A DNA stretch of 15,780 nucleotides from the NCBI GenBank assembly GCA_937876395.1, contig CALEIM010000065.1, positions 1-15,780 of the forward strand, given 5' to 3'. Below, piece by piece: positions 12,517-15,780 of this stretch. Under the pieces are notes generated by a model. It was not told where the DNA came from. It saw only the letters and a list, made by a program, of their open reading frames with translations, and did no database searches. Origin of the DNA: an uncultured Wenzhouxiangella sp. (lineage in GTDB: Bacteria; Pseudomonadota; Gammaproteobacteria; Xanthomonadales; Wenzhouxiangellaceae). A program made the position numbers and the translations under genes. Position 1 is the stretch's first letter. Every line of letters starts with the position of its first letter.

Positions 12517-14718
12517 CTATTTTAACCGCTGCGCTTGAGTGACGCCCGGTATCGTCTGCAGTCGGCTCAGCAGCGTGGCGAGCTGGGCGAAGTCTGCAAC
12601 CTGGACCGTCAGCTCGATGCCCACCTCGTTATCCTGTTCGGTGTGCTGGGCATTCATGCCCGTAACATTGACTTTTTCAGCAGCCAGAAGCGTGCCGATA
12701 TCCTTGATCAATTCGCGGCGATCCCATGCCTGGATCAGGATCCTCGAGGGATAGAGGGTCTGCAAGCCCGACACCCAGCGCACATCCAGCACCCGCTCCG
12801 GCTCGCGGCGTTGCAGGCTGCGAAACTGCCGGCAGTCCTCGCGATGGATGCTCACCCCGCGGCCGCGCGTGATGTAGCCGCTGATTTCGTCTCCGGGCAG
12901 CGGCTGGCAGCAGCGCGCCATCTGGTGCAGCAGGCTGCCCAGCCCTTCAATACGAACATCGTCGCCTGACTGCGGCGACTTTCGAGCGCTGGACTGTACC
13001 GCGATGCCATCTGTCTGGCGGCGCTTTTTTTCGTGCAACCGCTCCACCGCCTGGGCGACCTGGGTGGCGGTGAGATCGCCGGCGCCGACCGCAATCCACA
13101 GCTCTTCGACACGGTTGGCGTTGAAGCGCGCAAGTACGCGGGAAACGTCTTCAAGCTCAAGAGCGAGGCGGCGGAACTCGGCCTCGACCGACTGTCGCCC
13201 GTCGGCCAGATGCTGATCCTGGTTGGCCTGGCGAAACCAATGGCGCACCTTGGAGCGCGCCCGAGCGGTCGTGATATAGCCCAGTCGCGGCACCAGCCAG
13301 TCGCGCGAGGGCCGTGCCTCCCGGCCGGTGAGAATCTCGACCCGATCGCCGTTGCTCAATGGATGGGTCAGGGGCACGATGCGCCCATTGACTCGGGCTC
13401 CGCGGCAGCGATGGCCGACTTCGGTATGAATCAGATAGGCAAAATCCAGTGGCGTGGCGCCGGCCGCCAGATCGCGCACCTCACCGCGCGGGGTCAGCAC
13501 ATAGACGCGCTCCTCGGCGGTCAGGTTCTGGAAACCTTCAAGCAGCGCGCCGTCGTCTTCAGATTCAGCGTCCTGACTTTCGAGCAGCTGGCGCATCACG
13601 CCAATGCGTTTTTCCAGCGCATCGTCGCGCGGCCCGCCTTCCTTGTAGCGCCAGTGGGCGGCAACGCCGAGCTCGGCATGGCGATGCATGTCCTTAGTGC
13701 GAATCTGCACTTCAACAATCCGTCCGCTGGTCGAGCTTACGGCGGTGTGCAAAGACTGATACAGATTGGCCTTCGGATTGGTGATGTAGTCGTCAAACTC
13801 GCCCGGCACCGGCTGCCAATTCTGATGGGCCAGGCCGAGTACGGTATAGCACTGCTCAACCGTATCTACCAACACGCGCACCGCGCGCACGTCGAACAGC
13901 TCATGAAAATCCAGGCCCTTGCGCTGCATCTTGCGCCAGATCGAATAGATGTGCTTGACCCGACCGGTCACCTCGGCCTGGATTCCGGATTCACCCAGCA
14001 GGCGGCGCAGCTCATTCATGAAGGCTTCGATAAAGGCTTCTCGATCCGCGCGCCGCTCGGCCACCAGCCGGCTGATGCGGCGATAAGCCTCAGGTTCAAG
14101 ATAGCGGAAGGCCAGATCTTCCAGCTCCCATTTGAGCTGGCCCACACCCAGACGGTTGGCCAGCGGCGCGTGGATCAACCGGGTTTCATGGGCAACGGCC
14201 TGTTGCGTGGCTTGATCTGCAGCGCGCGAGGCTTTGAGTCGGGCCACCTGCCAGGCCAGGGCGATCAACACGACGCGCAGATCGGCGACCAGCGCCATCA
14301 GCAGCCGCCGCAAGCCTTCGGCACGAGCCTGATCATCAGGCAAATAATTCTGTCCGAAATGGCTCAGCGTGAGTAGTTGGCGAACCAGCGCACTGACATC
14401 GTCACGCCCGGATTCAGGCAGCAGGGCCGCAAAATCGACCTCCCCTTCAAGCGCCAGCGGCACCAGCAGGGTGGCCAGTACGGTTGACGGGTCGGGGGAC
14501 AGATGAGAAAGCGCCTTGAGGGCGTCAAGCACCAGCGCCGGGGGCGCGTCCTGCTCAGGGCCGTAACGTGCTTCAAGCGCGGCCAGTGCGGCAGCAAAGC
14601 CGGGCGACGGTTCGCCGCGGCGTTCAGCGTAGTTCAGCAACCACTGACGCAGTTCGGCGGCAGGCTCGGACATGGCGGGAGGGACGATGGCAGACTCGGC
14701 TGTTCCTTGGCCGATCAT
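12517..14718 (-). CDS. relA: RelA, ribosome-associated (p)ppGpp synthetase
   Basis: A 733-residue RelA/SpoT homologue that makes (p)ppGpp from ATP and GTP/GDP on stalled ribosomes during amino-acid starvation. The N-terminal HD domain is worn: where hydrolases have H-x-x-x-x-HD the sequence reads LATLLVPLAL (81-90), so hydrolysis should be absent. The synthetase holds GRVKHIYSIWRKM (242-254), the EFDD signature typical of monofunctional RelA (297-300) and NPKANLYQSLHT (304-315). TGS lies at about 414-475 (RVYVLTPRGEV). The zinc-finger/RIS region has Cys613, Cys614, His635 and Cys639, and ACT spans about 655-733. The order and length are normal. The ATG at 14718 is the longest start; an internal ATG at 14673 (MSEPAAEL) is a plausible alternative, and neither has a clear Shine-Dalgarno. 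A GT2 gene follows four bases after the stop. Confidence 0.95.
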   Translation of the reverse strand: MIGQGTAESAIVPPAMSEPAAELRQWLLNYAERRGEPSPGFAAALAALEARYGPEQDAPPALVLDALKALSHLSPDPSTVLATLLVPLALEGEVDFAALLPESGRDDVSALVRQLLTLSHFGQNYLPDDQARAEGLRRLLMALVADLRVVLIALAWQVARLKASRAADQATQQAVAHETRLIHAPLANRLGVGQLKWELEDLAFRYLEPEAYRRISRLVAERRADREAFIEAFMNELRRLLGESGIQAEVTGRVKHIYSIWRKMQRKGLDFHELFDVRAVRVLVDTVEQCYTVLGLAHQNWQPVPGEFDDYITNPKANLYQSLHTAVSSTSGRIVEVQIRTKDMHRHAELGVAAHWRYKEGGPRDDALEKRIGVMRQLLESQDAESEDDGALLEGFQNLTAEERVYVLTPRGEVRDLAAGATPLDFAYLIHTEVGHRCRGARVNGRIVPLTHPLSNGDRVEILTGREARPSRDWLVPRLGYITTARARSKVRHWFRQANQDQHLADGRQSVEAEFRRLALELEDVSRVLARFNANRVEELWIAVGAGDLTATQVAQAVERLHEKKRRQTDGIAVQSSARKSPQSGDDVRIEGLGSLLHQMARCCQPLPGDEISGYITRGRGVSIHREDCRQFRSLQRREPERVLDVRWVSGLQTLYPSRILIQAWDRRELIKDIGTLLAAEKVNVTGMNAQHTEQDNEVGIELTVQVADFAQLATLLSRLQTIPGVTQAQRLK

Positions 14719-14764
14719 ACGTCATCGGGGCGGGCGTGGAAACCTGGGGAACCTGGTGTTGCAC

Positions 14765-14808
14765 CAATCCGGCCAGGCCAGTTCGCATGAGCTGGCCTGG
14801 CCGGATTG
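14765..14808. terminator. Perfect 17-bp hairpin between the Ig-like gene and relA
   Basis: CAATCCGGCCAGGCCAG (14765-14781) pairs perfectly with 14792-14808 around a 10-base loop. It starts 10 bp after the stop of the Ig-like protein gene and lies 47 bp or more before relA, so its natural role is to end the upstream transcript. No U-run follows in the minus direction (GTGCAACACC comes next), so it may act as an mRNA-end stabiliser or a Rho-assisted terminator, or be a copy of a dispersed palindrome. Confidence 0.6.
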
Positions 14809-14818
14809 AGTGGGTTAT

Positions 14819-15780
14819 TCAGTCAGGCACATAAATTTCGAAGGTCGAGCTTACTTCTGTGATCATCTCGCCGTTGTAATACCCGATCGCCGTGAAGGTG
14901 TAGAAACCCGGCGAGAGAGTAGATACATTCGGGTTACTGAATCTGGCGACACAGCCGGGGAAGAGTTGATCTTCATCATCGCAGACCACGGGTTGAGTGT
15001 CGACCTCCTGACGTTGCCCGGCATAAACGTGAAGCTCAATTTCGTCGAGATCGCCTACATCATCAACCCGATTGCCATTGGCATCCAGCACCCGGACGAC
15101 AATTTGCCGATCCATCGAGTTTTCTACGGGCGTGTCGAGCGGTCCCCGGGCAAACTCGAAGGCGGCCGGCTCACCAGCGGTAAAGCTGACATTCAGCTCA
15201 CTCGACTCAAGGCCAGGTGCACCCACAGGCGCAATTTTGAAAGCGTAGCTATCAAGGGTTAGCGAGGTAGCAGTGAAAATTGCATCGCCATCTGCATTGG
15301 TAAATACCGAGGGCGGCAGGCTTGTCAGGCCACCATTATCAGTCACGATCACCTCATGGCCGGAAACACGGTTGTTTCTGGCGTCGAGGAGCCGTGCTCT
15401 GGCGATAACCTGATCGACTCCATCGGCAATGGCAGTGCCCTTCTGAACCGATGCAATCTGCAATGTTGGCGCACCCGCAAGGAATTCGACCTGCCCGCTG
15501 CCAATAATGCCGCCGGGCGTGGAGATGAACTGGACGGTATAGTCGCCGGCATTTCCGCTCGTGTTCGGAGCGGTCGCGTAGAACTTCACCTCGCCATTGG
15601 CGCCGCTTACCGTGCTGCCCACCGGAGCAATGCTCAGACCTCCGGCATTATCGACGCTGATATCAATATTCGGCACCGGATTCTGCTGGTCGTCCAGGGC
15701 GATGACGGTGATGGTGGCGGTTTTCGGATCGTATTCGGCGAGGACCCACCGGTCGTTGAGATAGTCGTTGAATTCGGCGA
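14819..15780 (-). CDS. C-terminal part of a secreted/surface protein with bacterial Ig-like (Big_1/invasin-type) repeats; 5' end outside the window
   Basis: The frame is open from the window edge to TGA at 14819-14821, about 319 residues; a GTG at 15676 is only an internal valine codon. At least three related beta-sandwich modules are visible. Two carry V-x-A-x-x-x-D-x-x-x-N-x-V near the start (TATITVIALDDQQNPVP; IARARLLDARNNRVSG), then D-N-G/A-G-L, then an N-A-D/N-G-x-x-x-F/T segment (GANGEVKF; NADGDAIF). The third (IVVRVLDANGNRVDD) is less regular and carries two cysteines about 11 residues apart (VCDDEDQLFPGC), which could form a disulfide. The chain ends SSTFEIYVPD without an LPXTG, PEP-CTERM or transmembrane anchor. 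Such repeats usually act as rigid stalks in adhesins and intimin/invasin-like proteins; the functional head and signal peptide would lie beyond the window. The call as Ig-like is firm, the role is not. Confidence 0.8.
   Translation of the reverse strand, partial: AEFNDYLNDRWVLAEYDPKTATITVIALDDQQNPVPNIDISVDNAGGLSIAPVGSTVSGANGEVKFYATAPNTSGNAGDYTVQFISTPGGIIGSGQVEFLAGAPTLQIASVQKGTAIADGVDQVIARARLLDARNNRVSGHEVIVTDNGGLTSLPPSVFTNADGDAIFTATSLTLDSYAFKIAPVGAPGLESSELNVSFTAGEPAAFEFARGPLDTPVENSMDRQIVVRVLDANGNRVDDVGDLDEIELHVYAGQRQEVDTQPVVCDDEDQLFPGCVARFSNPNVSTLSPGFYTFTAIGYYNGEMITEVSSTFEIYVPD

Noticed and set aside
13033..14376. 447-codon open frame on the plus strand, opposite relA
   Set aside because: It is fully antisense to a complete, well-conserved relA, shows no recognisable domain, and is rich in residues expected from reading G+C-rich coding DNA backwards.
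15674..15676. GTG as the start of the Ig-like protein
   Set aside because: The frame stays open to the window edge and the Ig-like module continues upstream of it, so this is an internal codon of a partial gene.
1..15780. CRISPR array, insertion sequence, integrase, tRNA/att site, toxin-antitoxin or defence genes
   Set aside because: I looked for regularly spaced repeats, transposase motifs, cloverleaf-type sequences and small coupled genes, and none can be supported from the sequence.

Overview
This window is about 60% G+C. It reads as chromosomal DNA of a gammaproteobacterium: it carries a monofunctional RelA with a decayed hydrolase domain, a PBP1b with a UB2H domain, a YoaA-type helicase, and Hda and WrbA pieces. 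I cannot place it below class; a Wenzhouxiangella, Chromatiales or Xanthomonadales-like lineage is only a guess.

Layout. (1) Bases 1-881 are a mosaic of broken genes: an EAL-domain fragment, a relatively A+T-rich Bacteroidetes-like FabH fragment, the 3' end of wrbA, and the 3' end of hda on the opposite strand. The hda end is fused in frame to a yoaA helicase gene that has lost its second half. At least three joins fall inside conserved genes. A chimeric contig end is the simplest explanation. (2) Bases 882-5029, minus strand, hold mrcB (PBP1b), a TPR lipoprotein gene that looks like the PBP1b activator lpoP, and yoaA, which overlaps the lipoprotein gene by 4 bp. (3) Bases 5179-11434, plus strand, hold three tightly overlapping glycosyltransferase genes. 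The first encodes a 1473-residue enzyme ordered as (possibly decayed GT2)-GT4-coiled coil-GT2-GT4. It is followed by a GT2 enzyme and a GT4 enzyme. (4) Bases 11412-14718, minus strand, hold relA and, 4 bp behind it, another GT2 gene whose 3' end overlaps the converging GT4 gene by 23 bp. (5) Bases 14819-15780, minus strand, hold the C-terminal part of a secreted or surface protein made of bacterial Ig-like (invasin/Big_1-like) repeats. A perfect 17-bp hairpin lies between it and relA.

How the genes fit together. The centre of the window is an envelope locus: a peptidoglycan synthase with its probable lipoprotein partner stands divergent from a set of glycosyltransferases that probably build a surface glycan (O-antigen, capsule or glycoprotein glycan). 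No polymerase, flippase, ABC exporter or nucleotide-sugar gene is visible here, so the glycan's identity is open. I see no tRNA, rRNA, CRISPR array, insertion sequence, integrase or defence system. The points most worth checking are the mosaic left end, the multi-module glycosyltransferase, the LpoP-like gene, and the relA-GT2 gene pair.
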